From the NCBI RefSeq assembly GCF_000317065.1, contig NC_019701.1, forward strand, positions 496,001-560,000: a stretch of 64,000 nucleotides of DNA, written 5' to 3'. Under the pieces are notes generated by a model. It did no database searches and was not told the origin of the DNA. It worked only from the letters and a program-made list of their open reading frames with translations. This document shows, piece by piece, positions 30,251-38,822 of the stretch. Every line of letters starts with the position of its first letter. The stretch's first letter is position 1. Made by a program: the position numbers and the translations under genes. The stretch is from Pseudanabaena sp. PCC 7367. Lineage in GTDB: Bacteria; Cyanobacteriota; Cyanobacteriia; Pseudanabaenales; Pseudanabaenaceae.

Positions 30251-30771
30251 TTTTGATTGATTAATTGGGATTGGTGCTATTCCTAGACTGCCAAATTATT
30301 ACTAAGTTAACTTATGCAAAGATGCTTAAGCATAATTAGCTGTTTGTTATGATGTGGGAACAATTAAAAGTACAGAAGGTTGGTAATAGCAAATTCAATA
30401 AAATATCCATTCTAATACTCTACCCAATCGTAAAGCTGGCAAAGACGGTTGCTTACTTTTCGCCCGATCAGGGGAATATGCATAATCCGATCGTGGGTAA
30501 AGTTAGGTCAAGTTTAACTTTGATTTTGATATTTCTAAATTTTCAGTTTTTGGTTCAAGTTTTTGATAAATAAAATTATTAAGTTAGATGTTTGTGATTC
30601 CATCTAGCTGTTTAACATGAATTTTTCTCAGGAATAATGCCGTAAAAGCAGGTAACCCCTGACTTAGGGCAAATTATTTCTAACTTAGGGCTTAGGGCTG
30701 GTTTATCACGTTGTGATTATTGTTTAATAAATGTTAAGTCGGATTGTAATCGATCTAGCCCCATAAACCAT
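30251..30771. other. Spacer, no supported gene
   Basis: A 74-codon open frame (30349-30573) is A/T-rich with a phenylalanine/isoleucine-rich translation and no ribosome site, so I do not call it. The stretch otherwise shows no hairpin-plus-T-run or tRNA. Confidence 0.45.
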
Positions 30772-31167
30772 ATGTCTTCAAGTCCAGTATTTTCTTCAAA
30801 CACCTCCCAGCGAGGTTCAAAAAGCATTGCAATTCCTGGTACAACTAAGCCCCAAAATTCAAATTCTTATACTCAACGGCAGCAACATAGCCAGAAGCGC
30901 TATGTGCCGATATTTCTAGCGGAGCGCGATCAACAAGCTGAGCATAGCCGCTGCAATATCCATTTTGGGATGGTGCGCTATTGTCGGATTAAAAAGCGGC
31001 ATGGCGATCGGCCTTTGCGAGCGATCGAATATAACCATAAATATTACAGCTTTTTTAAGCTAGCCCATAGCTGGATGGATGCTGAGGCGATCGCTATCAA
31101 ATTGGATGGTGATTTTGTGATTACGGTCATGACCCAGGGGTGGGCAATCTGGCTATATCGACAATAG
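30772..31167 (+). CDS. Hypothetical protein with compact C-terminal domain
   Basis: The first 40 residues are Ser/Gln/Asn-rich and probably disordered. From RYVPIFLAERDQQAE onwards the composition is that of a folded domain: HFGMVRYCRIKKRHGDRP, then YYSFFKLAHSWMDAEAIAIKL and FVITVMTQGWAIWLYRQ at the end. Aromatic residues and alternating strands suggest a small alpha-beta fold. I recognise no family and see no catalytic motif. The gene ends 10 bases before the convergent thiG stop. It is probably a real, lineage-specific cyanobacterial gene. Confidence 0.55.
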   Translation: MSSSPVFSSNTSQRGSKSIAIPGTTKPQNSNSYTQRQQHSQKRYVPIFLAERDQQAEHSRCNIHFGMVRYCRIKKRHGDRPLRAIEYNHKYYSFFKLAHSWMDAEAIAIKLDGDFVITVMTQGWAIWLYRQ

Positions 31168-31177
31168 CTCTATCGCT

Positions 31178-32062
31178 CTACTTTACCAAACCCGTTTGGG
31201 GTGAACTGGCCTTGGCGATCGGCTGAATCGGAATCCGCCCCGCCAGATAAGCAAGTCGGCCAGCCTGAGTGGCCATATTCATTGCTGCACCCATCGCTGG
31301 TGCATTTTGAGCTTTGGCGATCGCTGTATTAATCAACAACGCATCTGCGCCCATTTCCATTGCCGTTGCTGCTTCGCTGGGCGTACCGATCCCGGCATCC
31401 ACCACCACCGGAATTTTGGCTTGCTCAATGATAATGGCGATGTTAGCGGCACATTTCAACCCCTGCCCCGAACCGATCGGTGAACCCAATGGCATCACCG
31501 TAGCGCAGCCAATTTCCTCTAGAGCCTTGGCCAACAGAGGATCAGCATTGATATAGGGCAGCACCGCAAAGCCTTCTTTAACCAATTGTTCGGCAGCGCG
31601 GTAAGTACCGATCGGATCGGGCAATAGATATTTAGGATCGGGAATTACTTCAAGTTTAATGAAGTTATTATCTTCCTGGCCAAGGATCTTAGCCATTTCC
31701 CGCCCCAACCGGGCCACTCGGATCGCTTCTTCGGCTGTTTTGCAGCCCGCCGTATTGGGCAGCAGCCAATATTTTTGCCAGTCCAATGCTTCTGCCAAAC
31801 CCTCATGACCAGGGGCATTTGTTTGTACCCGTCGCACCGCTACGGTAATAATTTCACTGCCACTAACTGCGATCGCCGATCGCATTACTTCAAAATTGCT
31901 GTATTTGCCCGTGCCAGTCATCAAGCGAGAGTTGAATTTACGGCCAGCGATTTCGAGCGGCTGATCGTCGATCCCTAGCTGCTTTGGATCGAGCTGGATT
32001 GATCGATCGGGCTGCGCAGGATGCAAATCATTATTGGTGGGAGCGTGAGGCTGGGTGATCAT
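31178..32062 (-). CDS. thiG: Thiazole synthase
   Basis: ThiG condenses deoxyxylulose phosphate, dehydroglycine and ThiS-thiocarboxylate into the thiazole of thiamine. Diagnostic blocks are [67 protein letters not shown] (the Lys is the Schiff-base residue), [15 protein letters not shown] and [30 protein letters not shown]. The 294 residues include an N-terminal extension of about 28 that is not conserved. The gene stands alone without thiS or thiO nearby. A possible degenerate thiamine-responsive element lies upstream. Confidence 0.95.
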   Translation of the reverse strand: MITQPHAPTNNDLHPAQPDRSIQLDPKQLGIDDQPLEIAGRKFNSRLMTGTGKYSNFEVMRSAIAVSGSEIITVAVRRVQTNAPGHEGLAEALDWQKYWLLPNTAGCKTAEEAIRVARLGREMAKILGQEDNNFIKLEVIPDPKYLLPDPIGTYRAAEQLVKEGFAVLPYINADPLLAKALEEIGCATVMPLGSPIGSGQGLKCAANIAIIIEQAKIPVVVDAGIGTPSEAATAMEMGADALLINTAIAKAQNAPAMGAAMNMATQAGRLAYLAGRIPIQPIAKASSPQTGLVK

Positions 32063-32440
32063 AATTGCGGATTTTAAATGATTTTATTTAACTAATTTTC
32101 TATGGCTTGGGATCGACTAGGGCGATCGCCATCAACTAAAACTTCAAAGACCTGAGGATATTTATTCTAATCATTTCTGCGCTGGCATTGTCTAGAATTT
32201 TGTTTTTTTCAAGATCAGCAAAATCATTGCGATTGGCTTGAGGCACTCTTGGCCTTAAATTAGTCTCTAAAGTATTGCAAATTGTTACCTACACAAGGGT
32301 AGTATGCGTTTGAATTAATCGCTGAAATATTGCCTATAAGAGGATTAAACAGTTGAAAGTTTTACCTTCTAGACAATTAAATCCACAATTCCCTGCGTCA
32401 TACCGGAGTATGATCATTTAAGATCGTTATAATTTAGATT
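32063..32440. other. Divergent promoter region between thiG and the Rrf2 regulator
   Basis: This 378-base spacer serves thiG on the minus strand and the Rrf2 gene on the plus strand. It holds the operator/-10 described separately next to the Rrf2 start. About 118 bases before thiG it has the string AATGCCAGCG on the thiG strand, which is identical to part of the TPP riboswitch core, although the rest of the aptamer is not convincing. Confidence 0.5.
32398..32433 (+). promoter_or_regulatory. Palindromic operator and -10 box of the Rrf2 gene
   Basis: A perfect inverted repeat TCATAC-CGGA-GTATGA spans 32398-32413. A consensus TATAAT lies at 32428-32433, only 7 bases before the GTG start at 32441. 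The palindrome covers the expected -35 position, so a bound dimer would block polymerase. This is what autoregulation by an Rrf2-type repressor would look like. With the -10 so close to the start codon the mRNA should be leaderless. Confidence 0.6.
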
Positions 32441-32899
32441 GTGGAACTTTCGTTAAAAAGTGAATATGCGCTGCTGGCATTGATCGTTCTGGCAAATCAT
32501 TACAGCGCTGCTCAGCCCTTGCAAATTCGCCAGATCGCCAGTCAACAAAACATTCCCGATCGCTATTTGGAACAACTCCTGGCCACCCTGCGCCGCAATG
32601 GTTTGGTGCGTAGTCAACGTGGCTCCAAGGGAGGCTATTTATTAGCCCGCGAGCCCTGGCATATCACTGTATTGGAAGTGGTGCAGTGCATTGAAGGAAT
32701 TGAACCTAATGCTGGTGGCCAGAATGGTAAGGCCAACCCAACTACCCAGGAACAGGAAACTCCAGCCGGTTTGGTAGTTAAGGAATTATGGCAAGCGGCG
32801 CAACAAGCTGCTGCTGAAGTTTTAGATAGTTGCACGCTCAAGGATTTGTGTGAGCAGGAAAAGCAAAAGCAGGGCACTAATCCGATGTATTACATTTAA
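32441..32899 (+). CDS. Rrf2-family transcriptional regulator
   Basis: The 152-residue protein starts with the Rrf2 winged helix: MELSLKSEYALLALIVLANHY, then IRQIASQQNIPDRYLEQLLATLRRNGLVRSQRGSKGGYLLAREP. Rrf2 proteins include CymR (cysteine metabolism), IscR and NsrR. The canonical three-cysteine cluster of IscR is not evident; cysteines occur in VVQCIEG and SCTLKDLCEQ. cysK follows in the same direction, which favours a CymR-like control of cysteine synthesis (inference). Start is GTG with no Shine-Dalgarno, consistent with a leaderless mRNA. Confidence 0.85.
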   Translation: MELSLKSEYALLALIVLANHYSAAQPLQIRQIASQQNIPDRYLEQLLATLRRNGLVRSQRGSKGGYLLAREPWHITVLEVVQCIEGIEPNAGGQNGKANPTTQEQETPAGLVVKELWQAAQQAAAEVLDSCTLKDLCEQEKQKQGTNPMYYI

Positions 32900-33128
32900 C
32901 TAGTACAGGTAGTGCTGAAAAAGTAAGGATCTAGGAGATAGTTGAATATCCATAACCCAAATAAGCTAAGCTCCGAATTTTAAATCGATTGCCAATTATC
33001 CTTACTACCGCATGACTACCCTAGTACATTTATATTTAGATTGCATAAATCAAATTCAGCTAATACATTTAGCTTTGTGGTTTTAAATTGTTATCATTAG
33101 TAGTTTTTTATTAGATATTGTTTGAGCT

Positions 33129-34082
33129 ATGAAGATCGCCCATGATGTCACCGAATTAGTTGGTAATACTCCCCTAGTGCAGCTCAACCGCATTCCCGCC
33201 GCAGAAGGTTGTGTGGCCAGAATTGTGGTCAAGTTAGAGGGTATGAATCCGGCTGCCTCAGTTAAGGATCGGATCGGCACCAATATGATCAATGAGGCTG
33301 AAGCGGCAGGGGCGATCCTCCCCGGTAAAACGATTCTGGTGGAGCCAACCTCTGGGAATACGGGGATTGCTTTGGCAATGGTGGCTGCGGCCAAGGGTTA
33401 TCAATTAATCCTGACGATGCCAGATACGATGAGTATGGAACGCCGCGCTATGCTGCGAGCCTATGGTGCGCAACTGGAACTAACTCCAGGGATTGAGGGA
33501 ATGGGTGGGGCGATCGCCAAAGCCCAGAGTATTGTAGACAATACGCCCAATGCATTTATGTTGCAGCAGTTTGCCAACCATGCTAATCCAGCCATGCACC
33601 GCAAAACCACTGCCGAGGAGATCTGGCAAGATACCGATGGGCAGGTGGATTTTGTGATCGCTGGGGTCGGCACTGGTGGCACGATCACGGGTATTGCTGA
33701 GGTAATCAAGGAGCGCAAACCTTCGTTTCAAGCGATCGCCGTGGAGCCTGCCAATTCGCCGGTGCTTTCCGGTGGCAAGCCAGGCCCCCATCGCATTCAG
33801 GGTATTGGCGCTGGGTTTATTCCCGAAGTGCTGAAGGTAGAACTAATCGACGAAGTGGTCACAGTCACCGACGAAGAAGCGATCGCCTATGGGCGCAGGC
33901 TGGCGCGGGAGGAAGGTTTATTGTCAGGCATTTCCACGGGGGCGGCGTTATGTGCGGCGATCGAGATCGGCAAGCGACCAGAGAATAAAGACAAGTTGAT
34001 CGTGATGGTTCAGCCTAGTTTTGGTGAGCGCTATCTGAGTACGCCATTGTTCCAGGATCTAGAACTAGTGGCATTAACATAG
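33129..34082 (+). CDS. cysK: Cysteine synthase A (O-acetylserine sulfhydrylase)
   Basis: CysK makes cysteine from O-acetylserine and sulfide with pyridoxal phosphate. The PLP lysine is in [11 protein letters not shown], and the substrate-binding loop is [20 protein letters not shown]. The phosphate-binding glycine loop is [10 protein letters not shown], and the C-terminal block is [16 protein letters not shown]. The length of 317 is standard. The Rrf2 regulator lies 230 bases upstream on the same strand and may control it. No other cys genes are in the window. Confidence 0.95.
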   Translation: MKIAHDVTELVGNTPLVQLNRIPAAEGCVARIVVKLEGMNPAASVKDRIGTNMINEAEAAGAILPGKTILVEPTSGNTGIALAMVAAAKGYQLILTMPDTMSMERRAMLRAYGAQLELTPGIEGMGGAIAKAQSIVDNTPNAFMLQQFANHANPAMHRKTTAEEIWQDTDGQVDFVIAGVGTGGTITGIAEVIKERKPSFQAIAVEPANSPVLSGGKPGPHRIQGIGAGFIPEVLKVELIDEVVTVTDEEAIAYGRRLAREEGLLSGISTGAALCAAIEIGKRPENKDKLIVMVQPSFGERYLSTPLFQDLELVALT

Positions 34083-34143
34083 TCTTTGATTGCTTAGTTG
34101 CATAATGTGTTAACCTAGTTAGGCTGTAAAAATAAAATCCACA

Positions 34144-34220
34144 CGTCTAGGGATTCGGGTGTTTTGAGTAGATAATTAAAAATCGCCAAGATGCAGCCTA
34201 GACGCAAGGAATAACCCGAA
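34144..34220 (+). promoter_or_regulatory. rpsB 5' leader with interleaved complementary segments
   Basis: CGTCTAGG (34144-34151) is complementary to CCTAGACG (34197-34204). TTCGGGT (34154-34160) is complementary to ACCCGAA (34214-34220), which ends two bases before the AAGGAG ribosome site. The order A-B-A'-B' means either a pseudoknot or two alternative helices. It is a good candidate for translational autoregulation by ribosomal protein S2. The pairing is exact by sequence, while the function is inferred. Confidence 0.5.
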
Positions 34221-34238
34221 CAAGGAGTTAAATAGAAT

Positions 34239-35159
34239 ATGCCCGTAGTCTCCCTAGCCGAGTTGCTAGAGTCAGGAGTCCACTTTGGTCACCAGACCCG
34301 GCGCTGGAATCCCAAAATGGATTCATACATTTTCACCGAACGTAACGGCGTTCATATTATTGATCTGGTGCAAACTGCCCAATGCATGGAGCAAGCCTAT
34401 CAATATATGCGTCAAGCCTCCGAGCAAGGCAAGAAAGTTTTATTTGTCGGCACCAAGCGTCAAGCTGCCGGCATTATTGCCCAGGAAGCAGCCCGCTGTG
34501 GTGGCCACTATGTTAACCAGCGCTGGTTGGGTGGTATGCTCACCAACTGGACCACGATCAAAACCCGGATCGAACGGCTCAAGGATTTATTGCGCCGCGA
34601 AGAAAGTGGGGCAATGGATCGGATGCCCAAGAAAGAAGCAGCCAGAGCCAGACGTGAACTGGATAAGCTCCAGAAGTATTTGGGTGGCCTCAAGTCCATG
34701 CGCAAGCCCCCCGATATTGTGGTGATCGTCGATCAAAAGCGTGAGTACAATGCGGTGCAGGAATGCCAAAAGCTCAAAATCCCGATCGTGTCTCTGCTTG
34801 ATACCAACTGCGATCCCGATACCGCCGATATTCCGATCCCCGCTAATGATGATGCGATCCGATCGGTTAAGTTAATCATCAGTCGGTTGGCCGACGCGAT
34901 CTATGAAGGTAAACATGGCCAAATTGACGAGGTTGACTATGATAGTGCTGGCAACCCCGAAGATTTTGTGGATGAGGCATACGTCGAAACAGTTGCGGCG
35001 GAAGAGACTGTAACTGCGGCGGAAGCAGTAGCTACGGCGGTGGAAGAAACCGCTACTGTAGCTGAAGAAGCTGCAACTACCGCTACGGCTGTTCAAGAAA
35101 CGGCTACCGCAGTAGAAGAGGCTGCGGCTGCGAGCAAATCCGGCGGCGAAGAAGAATAA
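34239..35159 (+). CDS. rpsB: 30S ribosomal protein S2 with extended acidic C-terminus
   Basis: S2 binds late in 30S assembly and is needed for S1 docking. The first 235 residues match S2: [51 protein letters not shown] and [15 protein letters not shown]. The remaining 65 or so residues form a repetitive Ala/Glu/Thr/Val tail ([19 protein letters not shown]...), making 306 residues versus about 260 in most cyanobacteria. AAGGAG lies 11 bases before the ATG. tsf follows after 377 bases, the usual rpsB-tsf order but with a long gap. Confidence 0.96.
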   Translation: MPVVSLAELLESGVHFGHQTRRWNPKMDSYIFTERNGVHIIDLVQTAQCMEQAYQYMRQASEQGKKVLFVGTKRQAAGIIAQEAARCGGHYVNQRWLGGMLTNWTTIKTRIERLKDLLRREESGAMDRMPKKEAARARRELDKLQKYLGGLKSMRKPPDIVVIVDQKREYNAVQECQKLKIPIVSLLDTNCDPDTADIPIPANDDAIRSVKLIISRLADAIYEGKHGQIDEVDYDSAGNPEDFVDEAYVETVAAEETVTAAEAVATAVEETATVAEEAATTATAVQETATAVEEAAAASKSGGEEE

Positions 35160-35536
35160 GTTAGCGATCGCTTCTTGTCACAACTGTCACAACTGGTTGG
35201 ATATCCGGTCAGCTCGATCGGTAATTACCAGCAAGTCGTTGTGATGATGTGGGTTGAGATAGTTTAACCTAAATATATATGCCTGCTGGGTAATTTTGAG
35301 TAATTGTGGCGATCGCTACGATTTAAGCCTGTATGGTTTAAATGCCTTAAGGCACTAATAAGGCGGTAGGGAGTTGTTGTCTTTGACTAATAAGACTAAT
35401 AACTCTTTACTCACTTAGTAGGTTATCTTCGGTATATGTTCGATCTAGACTCGATCTAAACCAAGCTCTTAGCTTCTAGCTAATTAATTAAGCAAACTAG
35501 TAACCAATTTAAGCATTTGAAGTTGGATTGAAAATC
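35160..35536. other. rpsB-tsf spacer
   Basis: The spacer is unusually long for the rpsB-tsf pair. It has a tandem gtcacaact duplication near 35176-35194 and a GCGATCGC octamer. I see no strong terminator, so tsf may be read from rpsB or from its own promoter. Confidence 0.4.
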
Positions 35537-36148
35537 ATGGCAGAAATAAGCGCTAAGCAAGTTAAAGAACTTCGGGCCAAAACCGGAGCCGGGATGAAAG
35601 ATTGTAAGGTTGCCCTGACAGAGTCTGAAGGTGACGAGAAGAAAGCCACGGAATGGCTGAGACAGAAGGGTTTGGCTTCTGCCGGCAAAAAAGCTGGTCG
35701 CGCTGCTTCGGAAGGAATTATTCACAGCTATATTCACTTTGGAGCCAGAATTGGCGTGTTAGTGGAAGTCAATTGCGAAACTGACTTTGTGGCACGTCGT
35801 GAAGAGATTAAAGAACTGGCTGATAATGTGGCCAAGCAGATCGCTGCCTCTGCCAATGTCAAATACGTCAGTGTTGCAGATATTCCCCAGGCGTATATTG
35901 ACCAGGAGAAAGAGATCGAAGCGAAGAAAGATGATCTGGCCAAGAAGCCTGACAATATCAGGGAAAAGATTGTCCAGGGGCGGATCGACAAACAGCTTAA
36001 GGAGCTTTGCTTGCTGGATCAACCCTATATCAAAGATCCTTCGATCACCATAGATGAGTTGGTCAAGCAGACTGCCTCCAAATTGAGCGAGAATGTTAAG
36101 GTGAGTCGCTTTGCCCGCTTTGTGGTTGGTGAAAGTGACGAGGAATAG
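35537..36148 (+). CDS. tsf: Translation elongation factor Ts
   Basis: EF-Ts exchanges GDP for GTP on EF-Tu. The N-terminal UBA-like domain ([30 protein letters not shown]) and the core signature [20 protein letters not shown] are clear. At 203 residues it is the short cyanobacterial/plastid type that has one core subdomain shortened. The end [11 protein letters not shown] is the usual C-terminal helix. I choose the ATG at 35537 rather than the TTG nine bases upstream. Confidence 0.96.
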   Translation: MAEISAKQVKELRAKTGAGMKDCKVALTESEGDEKKATEWLRQKGLASAGKKAGRAASEGIIHSYIHFGARIGVLVEVNCETDFVARREEIKELADNVAKQIAASANVKYVSVADIPQAYIDQEKEIEAKKDDLAKKPDNIREKIVQGRIDKQLKELCLLDQPYIKDPSITIDELVKQTASKLSENVKVSRFARFVVGESDEE

Positions 36149-36355
36149 TGAGGTAAGCTCTATCCTATCCTTAATTAGTTAGGTTGTTGAGTTAGTCTAA
36201 ACGTAGAAATAATCAGGATTGACTTGCTAACAGGCTCATTCACAAGTTAAAAGCAATCTGGCAACAGGGTTTGTAAAGCCCAATAATCCAATAAATAGAT
36301 AAATCGCCTCTAGTTATGGTTGGGTAGCAACCCCCTGAACCAGCTAAAGGCTTTT

Positions 36356-36955
36356 TTAATTTAAGTAGTCTTTGCTCATAATTACTTCATCGATCGCGGC
36401 TAGATATTCTTTCACCACCTCGATTCTTTTTGCGAGATCGCCAAAAGTAAAAGATGCACTTTGATTCCTATGTACAATGATATTTCTATTTTCGATAAAA
36501 GTACCTATCTGGGGTTTTAAGTTTTCAAACTGCTCTGAAGTAGTTAAATCTAAATCTAGTATTTTAAAACATGAAATAGTTTTTTCTATGTTGCCAGATA
36601 TCGATGCGATGTAATCTTTATAAGCCTTATTCTTCTCAATTTTGAAATATTGACCTGGGGATCTATCTTTCTTTTTGTATTTCTCAGTATTAGTAGCCCA
36701 GACAATTATACTGCTTGGGATCTTTATATCGTCTAGGCTTTGGTTAAATTTATCAACGCACTGATCAAATGCATCCTTGATATAAGTTTCAATGTAAGTA
36801 CAGGCAAGAACAATAAATGAATTGATCAAAAAAGTTGCATGGTCTAATAAAAACTCATCACCTTCAGCAAGCTTTGTTTGTGCATCCAAAATTGATAATT
36901 TGAGTTGATCCAAATACTCAGCCGTGATCAGATAAAGCTGTGAATTACTAGCCAT
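36356..36955 (-). CDS. HEPN-domain protein (MAE_28990-like), predicted RNase or toxin
   Basis: An all-helical 199-residue protein with the HEPN catalytic signature RX4-6H as RNIIVH (Arg157, His162), placed near the end of a helix as in RiboL-PSP-HEPN/MAE_28990 families. HEPN dimers of this kind cleave RNA in toxin and defence systems. An early helix pair (LINSFIVLACTYIETYIKDAF) fits the dimer core. The gene follows a DUF262 protein gene by 10 bases on the same strand, so the two form an operon. The region is A/T-richer than the surrounding housekeeping genes. Confidence 0.65.
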   Translation of the reverse strand: MASNSQLYLITAEYLDQLKLSILDAQTKLAEGDEFLLDHATFLINSFIVLACTYIETYIKDAFDQCVDKFNQSLDDIKIPSSIIVWATNTEKYKKKDRSPGQYFKIEKNKAYKDYIASISGNIEKTISCFKILDLDLTTSEQFENLKPQIGTFIENRNIIVHRNQSASFTFGDLAKRIEVVKEYLAAIDEVIMSKDYLN

Positions 36956-36965
36956 TTCTTCTGAG

Positions 36966-38009
36966 CTATTTAATCAATTCTAATTTGCTTGCCCATACTT
37001 GCCTTCTAGCAAGAATAGAACTTTTCTTTACTAATCCACCTGATAAAGTTTTTTGAAACTCTTGTTCATTACACATCTCTTTGAACTTGGAATATATTTC
37101 TGTCCTATGTCCTTCTATAAACTCACGTGAGTAGTTTTGTAAGCTGTACATTTGCGTATCGTAGATCGCTATACTTTTCCCCCTACGATTGCTTTGATTT
37201 GCTAAATTTTTAAATATCTCATTATCAAAAACTATGCGACATTTTTCTAATGTATTTTGAAATAAGGTTTCCATTTCGGAACAAGAAGTCACAGACAAAT
37301 CTTGATTCTTAAACATGTATCTGTTGAGATAGTCACTTAAATTATCATTGTAATCATCTAAATTATTGTTTAAAGCAAAAAATCTGATAACTAATTCTTC
37401 GCCTTGGCGATTTTTGCCCATGCCAGAAACTAATTTTCTTATTTCCTCTAGCTGAGATAATTTTGCGAGGAGATCATCTAGAGTGCCAGGATATAGAGCA
37501 TGACGAATTTCTTGAGAAGTTAATCTAACAGCTCCTTGATTCACTCTATTGACGACATCAACTAGCAGAAATCTATCGTTCTTATTTCTAAAAACAATAC
37601 ATCTGATTGTGTAAGTCTTAATTTGTTTTTGAATTATCGGGTCAAGATCTTTAAAATATAAGTTATTAAGTTCTGGATATACAGTCAATCCAGTGAAGGC
37701 AAATTCGTTTTTAATGAATCTGTAAACAGAGTTAATTCTATTTAAGCCATCAATTACCAAATGATTCCTATTCCCATCCTCAGCAAAATAACAAGACGGT
37801 AATGGTATTTGCATTAAACAAGATTCAATGAACCTTGAGGCTGTTTCTTCTGTCCATTTATAGTTTCCACGGAATGCATAATTTAGAATTAGGCTGGGCG
37901 TAGGTTTTTCATCAATTTTGTTAACCAGCATCTCAAAAGGATAGTCGATCGGATATAAATTGAGTTCCCGTTGAGGGATTTGCTGTTTATTTTTTGCGGT
38001 AGAAACCAT
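36966..38009 (-). CDS. DUF262-domain protein, ParB/GmrS-like NTPase
   Basis: DUF262 proteins are ParB-fold nucleotide-dependent enzymes found in GmrSD-type restriction and other defence systems. This 347-residue protein has the family blocks RGNYKWTEETASRFIESCLMQIPLP and VIDGLNRINSVYRFI. The latter corresponds to the usual DGQQRLTS with the Arg kept but both Gln replaced. Further on it has VVNRVNQGAVRLTSQEIRHALYPG. It lacks the C-terminal DUF1524 HNH nuclease of full GmrSD, so the HEPN partner downstream probably supplies the nuclease (inference). Confidence 0.75.
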   Translation of the reverse strand: MVSTAKNKQQIPQRELNLYPIDYPFEMLVNKIDEKPTPSLILNYAFRGNYKWTEETASRFIESCLMQIPLPSCYFAEDGNRNHLVIDGLNRINSVYRFIKNEFAFTGLTVYPELNNLYFKDLDPIIQKQIKTYTIRCIVFRNKNDRFLLVDVVNRVNQGAVRLTSQEIRHALYPGTLDDLLAKLSQLEEIRKLVSGMGKNRQGEELVIRFFALNNNLDDYNDNLSDYLNRYMFKNQDLSVTSCSEMETLFQNTLEKCRIVFDNEIFKNLANQSNRRGKSIAIYDTQMYSLQNYSREFIEGHRTEIYSKFKEMCNEQEFQKTLSGGLVKKSSILARRQVWASKLELIK

Positions 38010-38065
38010 AATTTTAAATTCGTAGCGATCGCGTTTTTTATATATTAATCACAATAACAAAAAAA

Positions 38066-38749
38066 TTAGTCATCAAGATTTTGTAAATGCCGCATTTTCT
38101 GCTGCACATTGATCCCCACCTGCAACGCATCATTGAGCAGTTTGCCATATTCGCCCACCCGATCGCGGATTTGCAAAGACCTTAAAGCCGTCAAATCCAC
38201 TGATAAATGCTCAGGATTAAATTGGGGGTTCTCGCGCAGGATTCTTTCGGTGCGTAGAGCTAGCAAAATCTCATCTTTGGAAGCTTTGACCGCCTGGATT
38301 GTTTCTTGCCGATCGACAATGTCAATTTGGTGACCCGCCTGTTTGAGCTGATCCAGCACCTTAATGTCGTGAATCACTTTATTGTGGCGATTTACATCTT
38401 CGAGCAGGTTCAACAGATCGGCGCTAAATTGCTGGCGTTGCGATCGCATTTGCTGGGTGAATTTGGCTTTCACTTCCAGTTCCATCAAGAACCACAGCAA
38501 CATGGGTCCAATCACAATTAACCAGAAGAAAGAAAAGTAAGCCAGATAAGACCAGATCCCTGCCCCTTGCAGCAACAGAATAAATATGGCGAGCCAAACC
38601 AGGGGCAAAGTGATCGCGGCGATCAAAAAGGTAGAGCGATTTCGGAACCGGGGCGATCGATAGGTAGCGGCATCGGGATTCAGCCCAGTGATCTGCCGCA
38701 GATCGGTTTTGGTGATTTCTAAACTCGCCAGATCTGGTTCCACTGTCAT
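38066..38749 (-). CDS. Two-helix membrane protein with coiled-coil tail
   Basis: Residues 40-88 contain two hydrophobic helices (FLIAAITLPLVWLAIFILLL and YLAYFSFFWLIVIGPMLLWFL). They are flanked by a cytoplasmic N-terminus and a long charged helical tail (EVKAKFTQQMRSQRQQFSADLLNLLEDVNRHNKVI...), probably coiled coil. No family is recognised. It ends 56 bases from the defence pair and lies 73 bases downstream of the adenylate cyclase gene on the same strand, so it may be co-transcribed with the cyclase. Confidence 0.6.
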   Translation of the reverse strand: MTVEPDLASLEITKTDLRQITGLNPDAATYRSPRFRNRSTFLIAAITLPLVWLAIFILLLQGAGIWSYLAYFSFFWLIVIGPMLLWFLMELEVKAKFTQQMRSQRQQFSADLLNLLEDVNRHNKVIHDIKVLDQLKQAGHQIDIVDRQETIQAVKASKDEILLALRTERILRENPQFNPEHLSVDLTALRSLQIRDRVGEYGKLLNDALQVGINVQQKMRHLQNLDD

Positions 38750-38822
38750 GGCGATCGCCCCTTTGTAGTTGCTCGAATAATAATTAATAATTGAGTGATT
38801 TCTGGTTTGCCGCAGCTTACCA

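Noticed and set aside
30349-30573. 74-codon plus-strand frame after the response regulator
   Set aside because: A/T-driven composition (Ile/Phe/Leu-rich), no ribosome site, no motif and no convincing promoter context.
36300-36360. Terminator after tsf
   Set aside because: A short GGTTG/CAACC stem lies too far from the T-run, and the AGC/GCT stem next to it has only three pairs.
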